From positions 38,642,699 through 38,706,698 of the forward strand of contig NC_066581.1 of the NCBI RefSeq assembly GCF_024323335.1: a stretch of DNA of 64,000 bases, given 5' to 3'. This DNA is from Lathyrus oleraceus. Its lineage: Eukaryota > Streptophyta > Magnoliopsida > Fabales > Fabaceae. The notes beneath the pieces are model-generated. The model saw only the letters and a program-made list of their open reading frames with translations, was not told the origin of the DNA and ran no database searches. Of this stretch, positions 24,018 to 34,344 are shown one piece after another. A program made the position numbers and the translations under genes. Numbering within the stretch: position 1 is the stretch's first letter; each line of letters opens with the position of its first letter.

Positions 24018-25378
24018 TGAAATTCTAGTTATCAGACTTTGGATGTCACACAGGTTGTTATGACATCCAATTCTGCACAGACAGGGATTATGCAGAACTT
24101 AATTATAAGTGCAGTAAATAACACAAGTAATTGTTCACCCAGTTCAGTCCAACATGACCTACATCTGGGGGCTACCAAGCCAGGGAGGAAATCCACTATT
24201 AGTAGTATCAATTCAAAGCTAAACTCACCCGTTTACAACTTATCACTTAATCCCTACCCAATGCAATTTCAATCTTAATCTAAGATCAGAGTTCCTACTC
24301 ACTCCCCCTCAATCACCTCAGTGATATTAAAAACACTTTGAAGTCACACTTCAAAAACAACTCTTGGTTATGCTTCACAGCTTAAACCAAGATACACAGC
24401 ACTCACGCTTAAAAGCTTTGAGTGACACAACACTTACAACTCAATGAACACCCTATGCCAAAGCAATCATCTATTTGATAATGACTTGGCTTACAAGATA
24501 CGTCTAATTCTAGACTCACAAAAATACAGCAGTGAAGTAAGATGGACACACTAAATCTTCACGCCTCAAAATCCCTGAAACTGAATGGAGGAATGCCTTC
24601 CTTTTTATATTGCAGCACCTGGGCTTTTGCACCTGTATTTTCCTGAATTTTAGGTCACATACGTTCCCTCAAATTCAATATTTAGGTTGCTAACAAATAG
24701 GCTATTTGTTAGGTTCATTGAATGTAGCTTGGTTGTTGATTTCCTGGATTTTCTCTGAGCTGTTGACTTCCTAAAGAATAGCCTGAGAAAGTTGTAACAG
24801 AAAACTGAACAACCTACAATTTAGCATATGCTGTCAGGCATGAATGTCACGACATTCAGCTTGACATCAAGGTCCATATGCTGAGTCTGTTTTCCCAGAA
24901 AACAGACTGTACAAATCTGCTGACCTGTACATGATCAATATGACCATACTACAGTACCAGCTTACATTAGTAAATGTCAAAGTGTCCAACTTAACATTTA
25001 CACAATTGGCCTTAAGTTAGTTCTGCTATTCTCTTGAATAACAAACTAAGTAAAGTGCTGAAGTATAGCAGAACACCACTCTGCCCAATCTTCAGTAGCT
25101 GCTGTCAATGATGAATGTCACAACATCCAGTTTGACATTCAATCAGTAGGCCTTATGCCAGGTCTGGTTCTTCCTTGATAACCAGACTGCAAGTGAATAC
25201 TAAGTTCTAACAGAGCTTCTGTTCCTTAGTATCTGTTGACAGGTATGAATGTCACAGCATTCAATAATCCTGTGTTAGCTAGTCCTGCAATAACTACAAT
25301 GTAGTTACATATACATGTCATGACATCAGTCAAGACATTTGTGTTTTACCATACAATGCAGCCAATTAAACACCTACA
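24018..25378 (-). repeat. SIRE-A 3' LTR (1361 bp)
   Basis: Nearly identical to 30763-32123. On the sense strand it starts TGTAGGTGTTTAATTGG (at 25378) and ends GAATTTCA. It contains several TGTCA/TGACA palindromes (24041-24068, 24842-24857, 25247-25262, 25314-25325). Confidence 0.96.
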
Positions 25379-25733
25379 AACTCCCCCTTTGGCAAATTTT
25401 TGGCTAAAACACTTTGATCCCCATAACAGAGTTCATGGCAGCGGAATAAAACTAGCTAATACACTCAGAGTGGCAGCACACTCACACACATGGAAGTTAA
25501 ATAAAACTTCAACATCAGCTGCAAGGGGGGAATCTTCAGATCTGTCATGAGAGTCTGTTGTAGAGACTCACTCTGTTTGTCAGGGGTATTGGTGGTTATT
25601 ACTCCCCCTTTTTGTCACAAATGTTGCCAAAGCCAACAACATAGTCAGAGCACAATGACAGAGTTCCAGACTTGGTTTTACTTCACAGTTTCAACCAAGT
25701 TCACATCCACTTGATCTTGCTTCACAGCTTCGA
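25379..25733 (-). other. SIRE-A 3' UTR with two polypurine tracts
   Basis: The sense strand has GCCAAAGGGGGAGTT next to the 3' LTR (25379-25393) and a second tract, AAAAAGGGGGAGT, about 220 bp upstream (25601-25614). Repeated polypurine tracts are a reported Sirevirus trait. Nothing else is seen here. Confidence 0.8.
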
Positions 25734-26003
25734 TCAAGTGATCACCCACATTTGCTTTACAGTAGGTACCACCATATCAGATGCCATGATGTTGTTTCTG
25801 ACATCCAGAACCACTCCTGCATGAACAGCATCCTTGAACTCCTGCAGGTACAGAGGCCTTCTCTCTGTAGGGTGTCTCCTTACCCTCTTGTATTCACCCT
25901 TGATGCGCGCAGCATAGCTATGATATGTTGACCAATCATAGTCTTGTACAAATCGTTTAATAGGCAGAGATATTAAACAATTTATCCCAACCATCAGTGG
26001 TTG
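25734..26003 (-). CDS. In-frame extension after SIRE-A pol stop (possible read-through product)
   Basis: This open frame of about 89 codons starts directly after the pol TAG in the same frame; its first internal ATG is at 25992-25994. The bases after the stop are CAA CCA, matching the CARYYA read-through context known from tobacco mosaic virus and reported for SIRE1, where read-through yields an env-like protein. The product is much shorter than a SIRE env-like ORF and does not resemble the SIRE-B env-like protein by eye. It has no clear membrane segment. It could be a remnant, a different small extension, or chance. Confidence 0.5.
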   Translation of the reverse strand, partial: QPLMVGINCLISLPIKRFVQDYDWSTYHSYAARIKGEYKRVRRHPTERRPLYLQEFKDAVHAGVVLDVRNNIMASDMVVPTVKQMWVIT

Positions 26004-29000
26004 CTATAATGTCTCAGAGAGACATATTCCCAGTTTGCTCCTTAAGTTTTCAAACTGAGTAGCATCCAGAGCCTTTGTAAATATGTCAGCCAGTTGAAGA
26101 TCCGTGGCTACATGTTCCAAAGTGATCACCTTGTCTTCCACCAGATCTCTGATGAAGTGGTGCCTAATGTCAATATGTTTGGTCCTGCTGTGTTGGATGG
26201 GATTCTTGGAGATGTTGATGGCACTGAGATTATCACAGAACAATGTCATGACATTTTGATTGACATTGTACTCAGTGAGCATTTGTTTCATCCAAACCAG
26301 TTGGGAGCAACTGCTTCCAGTCGCTATGTATTCAGCCTCTGCAGTGGACAGAGATACACAGTTCTGCTTCTTGCTGAACCACGATATGAGGTTTTCTCCT
26401 AAGAAGAAACATCCACCTGATGTGCTTTTTCTGTCATCAGCACTTCCAGCCCAATCAGCATCACAGTACCCATATAGGACAGGCTCAGACCCATGTGAGT
26501 ACAGCATCCCATAGTCACATGTCCCATTGATGTACTTGAGGATCCTTTTGACTTGATTCAAGTGACTCACCTTGGGCTCTGCTTGATATCTGGCACACAC
26601 TCCAACTGCATAGGAAATGTCAGGTCTACTTGCAGTTAGATACAGCAGACTACCTATCATGCTTCTGTACAGGCATTGATCAACACTGGGTCCTCCATCA
26701 TCTTTGGTTAATTTCAGATGAGTAGGAGCTGGAGTCCTCTTGTGCCTGGCATGATCCATACCAAACTTCTTAACTATGTTCTTGGCATACTTGCTTTGGG
26801 AGAGAAACATGGAGTCCTCCATTTGGTTTACTTGCATTCCAAGGAAATAGGTCAGTTCTCCCACTAGACTCATTTCAAACTCAGATTGCATCTGGTGAAC
26901 AAATTTTTTAACCATTTGTTCTGACATTCCACCAAAGACTATATCATCCACATAGATTTGAGCTATCATGATTTTGCCTTCCTCATCCTTCACAAACAAG
27001 GTTTTATCTATGCCACCCTTTCTGTATCCATTTGTGGTCAGAAATTCGGTTGACCTTTCATACCAAGCTCTGGGTGCTTGCTTCAACCCATACAAGGCTT
27101 TCTTCAGCTTGTATACATGCTCAGGTTGGTTAGGATCACTAAACCCTTTGGGTTGTTCCACATAGACTTCTTCATTCAGGTAGCCATTCAAGAATGCACT
27201 CTTCACATCCATTTGAAATAGCTTAAACTTCAGGATGCATGCTACCCCCAACAGCAATCTGATGGACTCAAGTCTAGCCACAGGAGCAAATGTCTCATCA
27301 AAGTCTACTCCTTCAACTTGAGTGTATCCTTGAGCTACTAGTCTTGCTTTATTTCTAGTAATTACTCCTTTCTCATCAGATTTGTTTTTGTAGATCCACT
27401 TGGTACCAATGATGTTGGACCCTTCAGGTCTTGGAACCAGCTCCCATACTTCATGCCTTGTGAACTGCTCGAGTTCCTCTTGCATGGCAATGATCCAGTA
27501 TTCATCAGTCAGGGTTTCTTTCACATTCTTTGGTTCAACCTTGGAAACAAAGCAGGAATTTGAGTTTATTCCCCTTGACCTGGTAGTTACACCACTGGTG
27601 GGATCCCCTATGATAAGATCCTTAGGGTGGTCTTTCTGAATTCTGATAGATGGCACTTTGGCAGGTGCTTCTACTTCACATTCAGGAGGAGGTTCCTGTA
27701 CTTCTTCAGGCTTGACTGGACTATCAGTTGGACTATCAAGGAATGTTTCAACATCCTCCATGACATTGGTTCCTTCCTCTTTATCATCCACAATGACATT
27801 TATGGATTCCATCAGGACATTGGTCCTGTAGTTGAACACTCTATAGGCTCTGCTGTTCGTGGAGTATCCCAGAAATACTCCTTCATCACTTTTGGGATCT
27901 AGCTTCCTTCTCTGTTCACGATCTGTGAGAATGTAGCATTTACTTCCAAAAATATGAAAGTACTTCACAGTGGGTTTTCTACCCTTCCATATTTCATACA
28001 GAGTGGAGGAGGTTCCTTTTCTCAAGGTGACTCTGTTGTGAACATAGCACGCCGTATTCATTGCTTCAGCCCAAAAGTGCATAGGGAGCTTCTTTGCATG
28101 AATCATTGCTCTGGCAGATTCTTGAATAGTTCTATTTTTTCTTTCAACTATTCCATTCTGCTGAGGAGTTATAGGGGAGGAGAACTCATGGCTTATTCCT
28201 TCAGATGAGCAGAACTCATCAAACTTGGAATTCTTGAACTCAGTGCCATGATCACTTCTAATCCGGACCACACAGCTGTCCTTTTCTCTTTGAAGTCTTA
28301 TGCACAGATCCTTGAAGACATCAAATGTATCTGACTTCTCTCTGATGAAGTTTATCCACGTGTATCTGGAATGGTCATCAACCACCACGTAGGCATACTT
28401 CTTCCCTCCAAGACTTTCCACCTGCATAGGTCCCATTAGGTCCATGTGCAGCAGTTCCAGAACTCTGGAGGTTGTGGAATGTCCCAGCTTTGGGTGTGAC
28501 ATCTTGGTTTGCTTGCCCACTTGGCATTCTCCACAGACTCTACCTTCATCAATCAGAAGCTTTGGCATTCCTCTGACTGCTTCCTTGGATATGATCTTCT
28601 TCATTCCACGTAAGTGGAGATGGCCAAGTCTTCTATGCCACAGCTTCACCTCCTGTTCTTCCTTGGCTGAGGAGCACGTTGTGGAAAAGTTAGAGAGGTT
28701 AGGTTCCCACAGATAGCAGTTGTCTTTGGACCTGGTTCCTCTCATAACTTCCTGATTGTCACCATTTGTCACAATGCACTGCTCCTTCGTAAACTGAACA
28801 TGAAAACCTTGATCACACAGCTGACTTATACTGATGAGGTTTGCAGTGAGTCCTCTTACTAACAGCACATTGTTCAGTTTTGGCACTCCAGAACAGTCCA
28901 GTTTGCCCACACCTCTGATTTTTCCTTTGGCACCATCACCAAAAGTCACATAGCTGGTGGTGTGAGGTTGAATGTCTACCAGTAGATTTTCCATACCAGT

Positions 29001-30692
29001 CATATGTCTTGAGCATCCACTGTCAAAGTACCAGTCTTCTCTGGAAGAAGCCCTTAGGGCAGTGTGTGCTATCCTAGCATACCATTGTTGCTTCTTAATG
29101 GGAACACATCGCTTGCGTGTGTTATGCTTAGGTCTGACAGGTGAGGCTCTGTTAGGGAAGCCATGAATCCAGTAGCAGAAGGCTTTTATATGTCCAAGCC
29201 TGCCACAGTGGTGACACCGCAAATTCTGGAATATTCTCTTCTGATGATCATTCATCCTAGCTCCTCGATGTTGAGACATCGGTTGTGACATCTGCTTGAA
29301 CTTCTGAACTTTAGCCTTTGGGCGTTTGTGTTCAGTTCTTTTTCTAAATCCTAGCCCAGATTTGGTTCCAGACTGCTGTCCCACCTTTAGGATTTCTTCC
29401 AAGGTGTCAGTTCCCTTATTCATCATTCTGATGGATTTGGTCATCTGGTTCAGCTTGGAGGTCAGCAGGGCTATCTCATCATTCAGCCCTTCTATGGCAG
29501 ACAGTTGTTTCTGTCTCTCATCTTCCAGTTCCTTGATGAGTTTCTTCTGCTTTTCACCTTGTGCACGTACTTCTGCACTGGTGGTACACAGCTTCTTATA
29601 TGCTGCAGCAAGTTCATCAAAGGTCAGCTCATCTGCACTTGTGTCATCTTCAGAGACACACACACTAGTTAGTGCAGTGACATGTTTGGCAGATTCTCCT
29701 TCAGATTCACTTTCAGAATCTCCTTCAGACCATGTGATAGCTAGCCCCTTATTTTGCAATTTGAGGTAAGTAGGACATTCAGCTCTGACGTGTCCATACC
29801 CTTCACAACCATGACACTGGATTCCTTTTCCATGGTTGAACTTTTCTTCAGAAGTTGATCTTTTCTTAATGTCAGACGGGATGTTCTTGACATTGGGTCT
29901 ACCTCTTTGATCAATCTTCTTCATGAACTTGTTGAATTGCCTTCCAAGCATGGCTAAGGCTTCTGATATACTTTCATCACCTCCAGTATATCCTTCTTCT
30001 GCCTCCTCTTCAGCATTAGATACAAAGGCTATGCTTTTCTTCTTCTCAGCATACTCACCTAAGCCCATTTCAAAGGTTTGGAGAGAACCAATGAGCTCAT
30101 CTACCTTCATATTGCTGATGTCCTGAGCCTCCTCTATAGCAGTGACCTTCATAGCAAACCTCTTAGGCAAGGACCTGAGAATCTTTCTTACAAGTTTCTC
30201 TTCGGTCATTTTCTCACCTAGTCCACCAGAGGTGTTTGCAATTTCAAGAATATTCATGTGGAAGTCATGAATAGTCTCATCCTCTTTCATCCTCAGATTT
30301 TCAAACTTGGTTGTCAGCATCTGAAGTTTTGACATCTTCACCTTGGAAGTACCTTCATGAGTTACCTTGAGGGTATCCCAAACTTCCTTAGCTAGTTCAC
30401 AATGGTGCACCAGCCTGAAGATGTTCTTAGTGATTCCATTGAACAGTGCATTCAAGGCTTTGGAATTTCCAAGAGCTAATGCCTCTTGTTCCTTGTCCCA
30501 GTCTTCTTCAGGAATCTGCACACTGACTCCATCTTCACCTGTCCTCATTGGATGTTCCCATCCTTTGTTGACAGCTCTCCAGACTTTGCTGTCTAGAGAC
30601 CTTAAGAAGGCTATCATACGAGGCTTCCAGTCATCATAATTAGAGCCATCCAACATGGGTGGTCTATTTGAGTGTCCTAAGTCCTTGTCCAT
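26004..30692 (-). CDS. SIRE-A gag-pol polyprotein, 1562 residues, unbroken
   Basis: This single frame encodes all replication functions of a Ty1/copia Sirevirus. It contains gag with two zinc knuckles (CHGCEGYGHVRAEC at residues 293-306, CHHCGRLGHIKAFC at 493-506) and a coiled-coil-like stretch (about 375-420). The protease follows, with DSG at 557-559. Integrase has a zinc-binding H/C region (about 686-723) and catalytic D751, D814 and E850. RT has FQMDVKSAFLNG and YVDD at 1247-1250, and RNase H has DAD at 1411-1413, AEAEY at 1451-1455 and a conserved HIDIRHHFIRD tail. I see no stop, frameshift or missing catalytic residue. The product would assemble cytoplasmic particles, copy its RNA and integrate the DNA. 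Confidence 0.96.
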   Translation of the reverse strand: MDKDLGHSNRPPMLDGSNYDDWKPRMIAFLRSLDSKVWRAVNKGWEHPMRTGEDGVSVQIPEEDWDKEQEALALGNSKALNALFNGITKNIFRLVHHCELAKEVWDTLKVTHEGTSKVKMSKLQMLTTKFENLRMKEDETIHDFHMNILEIANTSGGLGEKMTEEKLVRKILRSLPKRFAMKVTAIEEAQDISNMKVDELIGSLQTFEMGLGEYAEKKKSIAFVSNAEEEAEEGYTGGDESISEALAMLGRQFNKFMKKIDQRGRPNVKNIPSDIKKRSTSEEKFNHGKGIQCHGCEGYGHVRAECPTYLKLQNKGLAITWSEGDSESESEGESAKHVTALTSVCVSEDDTSADELTFDELAAAYKKLCTTSAEVRAQGEKQKKLIKELEDERQKQLSAIEGLNDEIALLTSKLNQMTKSIRMMNKGTDTLEEILKVGQQSGTKSGLGFRKRTEHKRPKAKVQKFKQMSQPMSQHRGARMNDHQKRIFQNLRCHHCGRLGHIKAFCYWIHGFPNRASPVRPKHNTRKRCVPIKKQQWYARIAHTALRASSREDWYFDSGCSRHMTGMENLLVDIQPHTTSYVTFGDGAKGKIRGVGKLDCSGVPKLNNVLLVRGLTANLISISQLCDQGFHVQFTKEQCIVTNGDNQEVMRGTRSKDNCYLWEPNLSNFSTTCSSAKEEQEVKLWHRRLGHLHLRGMKKIISKEAVRGMPKLLIDEGRVCGECQVGKQTKMSHPKLGHSTTSRVLELLHMDLMGPMQVESLGGKKYAYVVVDDHSRYTWINFIREKSDTFDVFKDLCIRLQREKDSCVVRIRSDHGTEFKNSKFDEFCSSEGISHEFSSPITPQQNGIVERKNRTIQESARAMIHAKKLPMHFWAEAMNTACYVHNRVTLRKGTSSTLYEIWKGRKPTVKYFHIFGSKCYILTDREQRRKLDPKSDEGVFLGYSTNSRAYRVFNYRTNVLMESINVIVDDKEEGTNVMEDVETFLDSPTDSPVKPEEVQEPPPECEVEAPAKVPSIRIQKDHPKDLIIGDPTSGVTTRSRGINSNSCFVSKVEPKNVKETLTDEYWIIAMQEELEQFTRHEVWELVPRPEGSNIIGTKWIYKNKSDEKGVITRNKARLVAQGYTQVEGVDFDETFAPVARLESIRLLLGVACILKFKLFQMDVKSAFLNGYLNEEVYVEQPKGFSDPNQPEHVYKLKKALYGLKQAPRAWYERSTEFLTTNGYRKGGIDKTLFVKDEEGKIMIAQIYVDDIVFGGMSEQMVKKFVHQMQSEFEMSLVGELTYFLGMQVNQMEDSMFLSQSKYAKNIVKKFGMDHARHKRTPAPTHLKLTKDDGGPSVDQCLYRSMIGSLLYLTASRPDISYAVGVCARYQAEPKVSHLNQVKRILKYINGTCDYGMLYSHGSEPVLYGYCDADWAGSADDRKSTSGGCFFLGENLISWFSKKQNCVSLSTAEAEYIATGSSCSQLVWMKQMLTEYNVNQNVMTLFCDNLSAINISKNPIQHSRTKHIDIRHHFIRDLVEDKVITLEHVATDLQLADIFTKALDATQFENLRSKLGICLSETL

Positions 30693-30745
30693 GGTACTAG
30701 AAAGTAACTTCCCTAGATCTCACCCAGAACTTCACAGGCAGGGTG

Positions 30746-30761
30746 CCTGCTCTGATGCCAA
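30746..30761 (-). other. SIRE-A primer-binding site
   Basis: The sense strand next to the 5' LTR reads TTGGCATCAGAGCAGG, close to the common plant copia PBS TGGTATCAGAGC that pairs with initiator methionine tRNA. One internal base differs (C for T). Confidence 0.85.
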
Positions 30762-30762
30762 T

Positions 30763-32123
30763 TGAAATTCTAGTTATCAGACTTTGGATGTCACACAGGT
30801 TGTTATGACATCCAATTCTGCACAGACAGGGATTATGCAGAACTTAATTATAAGTGCAGTAAATAACACAAGTAATTGTTCACCCAGTTCAGTCCAACAT
30901 GACCTACATCTGGGGGCTACCAAGCCAGGGAGGAAATCCACTATTAGTAGTATCAATTCAAAGCTAAACTCACCCGTTTACAACTTATCACTTAATCCCT
31001 ACCCAATGCAATTTCAATCTTAATCTAAGATCAGAGTTCCTACTCACTCCCCCTCAATCACCTCAGTGATATTAAAAACACTTTGAAGTCACACTTCAAA
31101 AACAACTCTTGGTTATGCTTCACAGCTTAAACCAAGATACACAGCACTCACGCTTAAAAGCTTTGAGTGACACAACACTTACAACTCAATGAACACCCTA
31201 TGCCAAAGCAATCATCTATTTGATAATGACTTGGCTTACAAGATACGTCTAATTCTAGACTCACAAAAATACAGCAGTGAAGTAAGATGGACACACTAAA
31301 TCTTCACGCCTCAAAATCCCTGAAACTGAATGGAGGAATGCCTTCCTTTTTATATTGCAGCACCTGGGCTTTTGCACCTGTATTTTCCTGAATTTTAGGT
31401 CACATACGTTCCCTCAAATTCAATATTTAGGTTGCTAACAAATAGGCTATTTGTTAGGTTCATTGAATGTAGCTTGGTTGTTGATTTCCTGGATTTTCTC
31501 TGAGCTGTTGACTTCCTAAAGAATAGCCTGAGAAAGCTGTAACAGAAAACTGAACAACCTACAATTTAGCATATGCTGTCAGGCATGAATGTCACGACAT
31601 TCAGCTTGACATCAAGGTCCATATGCTGAGTCTGTTTTCCCAGAAAACAGACTGTACAAATCTGCTGACCTGTACATGATCAATATGACCATACTACAGT
31701 ACCAGCTTACATTAGTAAATGTCAAAGTGTCCAACTTAACATTTACACAATTGGCCTTAAGTTAGTTCTGCTATTCTCTTGAATAACAAACTAAGTAAAG
31801 TGCTGAAGTATAGCAGAACACCACTCTGCCCAATCTTCAGTAGCTGCTGTCAATGATGAATGTCACAACATCCAGTTTGACATTCAATCAGTAGGCCTTA
31901 TGCCAGGTCTGGTTCTTCCTTGATAACCAGACTGCAAGTGAATACTAAGTTCTAACAGAGCTTCTGTTCCTTAGTATCTGTTGACAGGTATGAATGTCAC
32001 AACATTCAATAATCCTGTGTTAGCTAGTCCTGCAATAACTACAATGTAGTTACATATACATGTCATGACATCAGTCAAGACATTTGTGTTTTACCATACA
32101 ATGCAGCCAATTAAACACCTACA
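30763..32123 (-). repeat. SIRE-A 5' LTR (1361 bp)
   Basis: Second LTR, differing from 24018-25378 at two positions that I could find. It has the same palindromes and TATA region and is bounded by AGGTT on the right. Confidence 0.96.
31346..31355 (-). promoter_or_regulatory. TATA-like box in SIRE-A 5' LTR
   Basis: The sense strand reads ATATAAAAAGG about 780 bp into the LTR. It is a plausible core promoter for the element RNA; placement is by motif only. Confidence 0.4.
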
Positions 32124-32775
32124 AGGTTGTTGTGAAATTTATCAAGAATCAACTCATATGTCGTTATGGTGTGCCAGACAAAATCATTATTGATAATGGA
32201 TCTAACTTGAATAACAAGATGATGAAAGAGCTGTGTAGCGAGTTCAAGATTGCACATCATAATTCTTCTCCTTATAGACCCAAGATGAATGGGGTTGTTG
32301 AAGCTACTAATAAGAATATCAAGAAGATTATCCAGAAGATGGTTGTTACGTACAAAGATTGGCATGAGATGCTGCCATTTGCTTTAAATGGATATCGTAC
32401 ATCTGTCCGCACTTCAACAGGGGCAACCCCTTTCTCTCTTGTATACGACATGGAGGTTATGCTCCACGTGGAGGTTGAGATCCCATCAATGAGAGTCTTG
32501 ATGGAAGCCAAGTTGACTGAGGCTGAATGGGTTCAGAGTCGTTTTGATCAGTTGAACTTAATTGAAGAAAAGAGATTGACTGCCATGTGCCATGGTCAGT
32601 TATATCAGTAAAGGATGAAGAAAGCCTTTTATAAGAAGGTCAAGCCTCATGTGTTCCGAGAAGGTGACCTTGTCCTCAAGAAAGTTTTGTCTTTCGCGCC
32701 TGATTCCAGGGGCAAGTGGACTCAAACTATGAAGGTCCATATGTTGTCAAGAGAGCCTTTTCAGGCGGTGCTTTG
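32124..32775 (+). pseudogene. Ogre-A pol part 3: integrase catalytic core
   Basis: This continues the integrase after SIRE-A with the second catalytic Asp (IIDNGSNL) and the Glu (GVVEATNKN). It also has the conserved WHEMLPFALNGYRTS and GATPFSLVY segments. A TAA at 32609-32611 and a 1-nt shift near 32715 break the frame. It is cut in the C-terminal domain at ...FSGGAL by a solo LTR at 32776. Confidence 0.9.
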
Positions 32776-34096
32776 TGAAGGAGAATTGCCATCCAAGGCG
32801 CAGCGGAATTTAAAAATTTCTCCATTTAGTGATCCTTAGGAATGGGCATGATCAGTGATAGAATCGTTACCTCTTGTGGCGATCACGAACATTGAACGAT
32901 GACAACGTCTCTACTCAGTCCACACGAACGGATTCCTTCAATCTCAGTGCTAGCTGCTACGAATGAAGGCTTTGAGTGAGAGAGAGAGAGGGAAACGAAA
33001 TTCCAATTAGAGTGACAATGCTTCTACCCAAGGGTTCTATTTATAGAACCACTTGTGTGGGCTTCAAGGTAAAAAGCCCACTTAAGTGTATTTTGGCCCA
33101 TATCACATAATATGCCAAAATCACTTAAGTATTTGGTACCTCACCATATTTCGTATTCTACTTAAGTACATCGTACCTTACGATGTTACATAATTCACTT
33201 AAGGGCACCGTACACTACGGTATTCCTTAGTTACTCTATCTCTCATCAATCCGTCCTTTGTGTGTGACCCTATAGGTTTTCGCGGCATTGACAATTATAT
33301 TAAATCACGTATTTAACATAATAAACAGTGAGCGGTATCTAGCAACACATCACTGCTACCCAAGACACGAAAATGTCATGTGATATGACAAGTCCTTCTG
33401 TGATAATAATTATGTGTATAATTACCCTTTTGCCCTTATGTCTATATTGAACACAAGGCATAGACCGTGTCATCCTTGTCCAGTTCAATATTGGGCCCAT
33501 AGACATTTATCCTGTTACGCAGGATGGGAAAATTCCATCTAGGTCACTTATGTCCCTCAGCATGCTTTGTGGAGTACCCATCAACTGTCTTTATGGTTAT
33601 CCAGTTACGGACAACGTTGGATCAGCAATAAAGCACTCGACTCTACATCTAGGGTCCATAGTGGTTTCAGGTCGAAGAGTGGTATACACCATTATCACCA
33701 TGAGAATAACTTATGACACTTTGCATAACTTTCTATATAGTATTCTCATAGCGGGTCAATCCGGTATAAATATTACTCTTAATACTCATACCTATGTTTA
33801 AGACTTGATAACTCTTTATCCATGATCCATGAGATGTGATCATCAGTCTACAAACATAATAGTCTTAATGCTTTAATGTTATCCCACTTCACAATAAAGC
33901 TCGACTACGGATACTTTAAGAATAGTGTCCTTATGTTTAATGTGATCTCATGATTAAGTCATACTTGATACATTAAACAAACTAGCTATTCTAGGGACTT
34001 TATTAAACAAACATAATAAAGAAAAAGCCTTTTATTAATTAATAAATAATTCGATACAAGTACCAAAAGCATTGGCCTCTAGGGCTTACACCAACA
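32776..34096 (-). mobile_element. Copia-type solo LTR (1321 bp)
   Basis: On the minus strand it starts TGTTGGTGTAAGCCCTAGAG and ends TCTCCTTCA, with target duplication CTTTG at 32771-32775 and 34097-34101. There is no coding region or second LTR, so it is a solo LTR left by LTR-LTR recombination. A TATA-like CTATAAATAG lies near 33036-33050 on the minus strand. The family is a common plant copia LTR type, recognised by its first bases. Confidence 0.9.
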
Positions 34097-34176
34097 CTTT
34101 GATACTTACAACTATGGATGGGGAGGATTTCACTCGTTCTGTGAATTCAGATGCAGTCAAGAAATACTTTGCCTAA
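34097..34176 (+). pseudogene. Ogre-A pol part 4: integrase C-terminal end
   Basis: The last codons of Ogre-A pol (TTMDGEDFTRSVNSDAVKKYF, split from part 3 by the solo LTR) end at TAA 34174-34176. Ogre-B has the matching end at 11416. Confidence 0.9.
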
Positions 34177-34196
34177 AATAAAAACAGAATAGCTCA

Positions 34197-34344
34197 CTAA
34201 GTTGAAAACCCGAAGGGTGGCTTAGGAAAAAATGAGCGTCTCGGTGGATTGAAAACCCGAAAGGGCAATCCAGGAAAAAGTTAGAGACATAAAAAATGAA
34301 TATATATCCCGCTAGATTGAGTACCTCACCCTGGGGCAATCTAG
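34197..34344 (+). other. Run of three stem-loops after the Ogre-A integrase stop
   Basis: Stem-loop 1 pairs CTAAG (34197-34201) with CTTAG (34221-34225), with inner CCC-GAA-GGG. Stem-loop 2 pairs TGGATT (34245-34250) with AATCCA (34267-34272), with inner CCC-GAAA-GGG. Stem-loop 3 pairs CTAGATT (34312-34318) with AATCTAG (34338-34344), with inner CCC/GGG. Each is followed by a GG(A/C)AAAA run. They match the Ogre-B series in layout, with different but still pairing outer stems. Confidence 0.65.

Larger units (their letters stand above)
24018..32123 (-). mobile_element. SIRE-A: complete Sirevirus (Ty1/copia), coding-intact
   Basis: An 8106-bp element in minus orientation, with two 1361-bp LTRs (TG...CA) and target duplication AGGTT (24013-24017 and 32124-32128). 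The only LTR differences I found are two, near 24817/31562 (T/C) and 25260/32005 (G/A), so it is very young. It has an initiator-Met-type PBS, two polypurine tracts, one long gag-pol frame and a short read-through frame. The Sirevirus (SIRE/Maximus) assignment rests on the gag type, the doubled polypurine tract and the CARYYA stop context. Confidence 0.95.

Noticed and set aside
24039..24278. 79-codon frame repeated exactly at 30784-31023
   Set aside because: Inside the two SIRE-A LTRs and antisense to the element. No domain is seen; the duplication only reflects the LTR pair.
25734..26003. A full env-like gene in SIRE-A
   Set aside because: Only about 89 codons, no membrane segment, and no resemblance to the SIRE-B env-like protein; kept only as a possible read-through extension.
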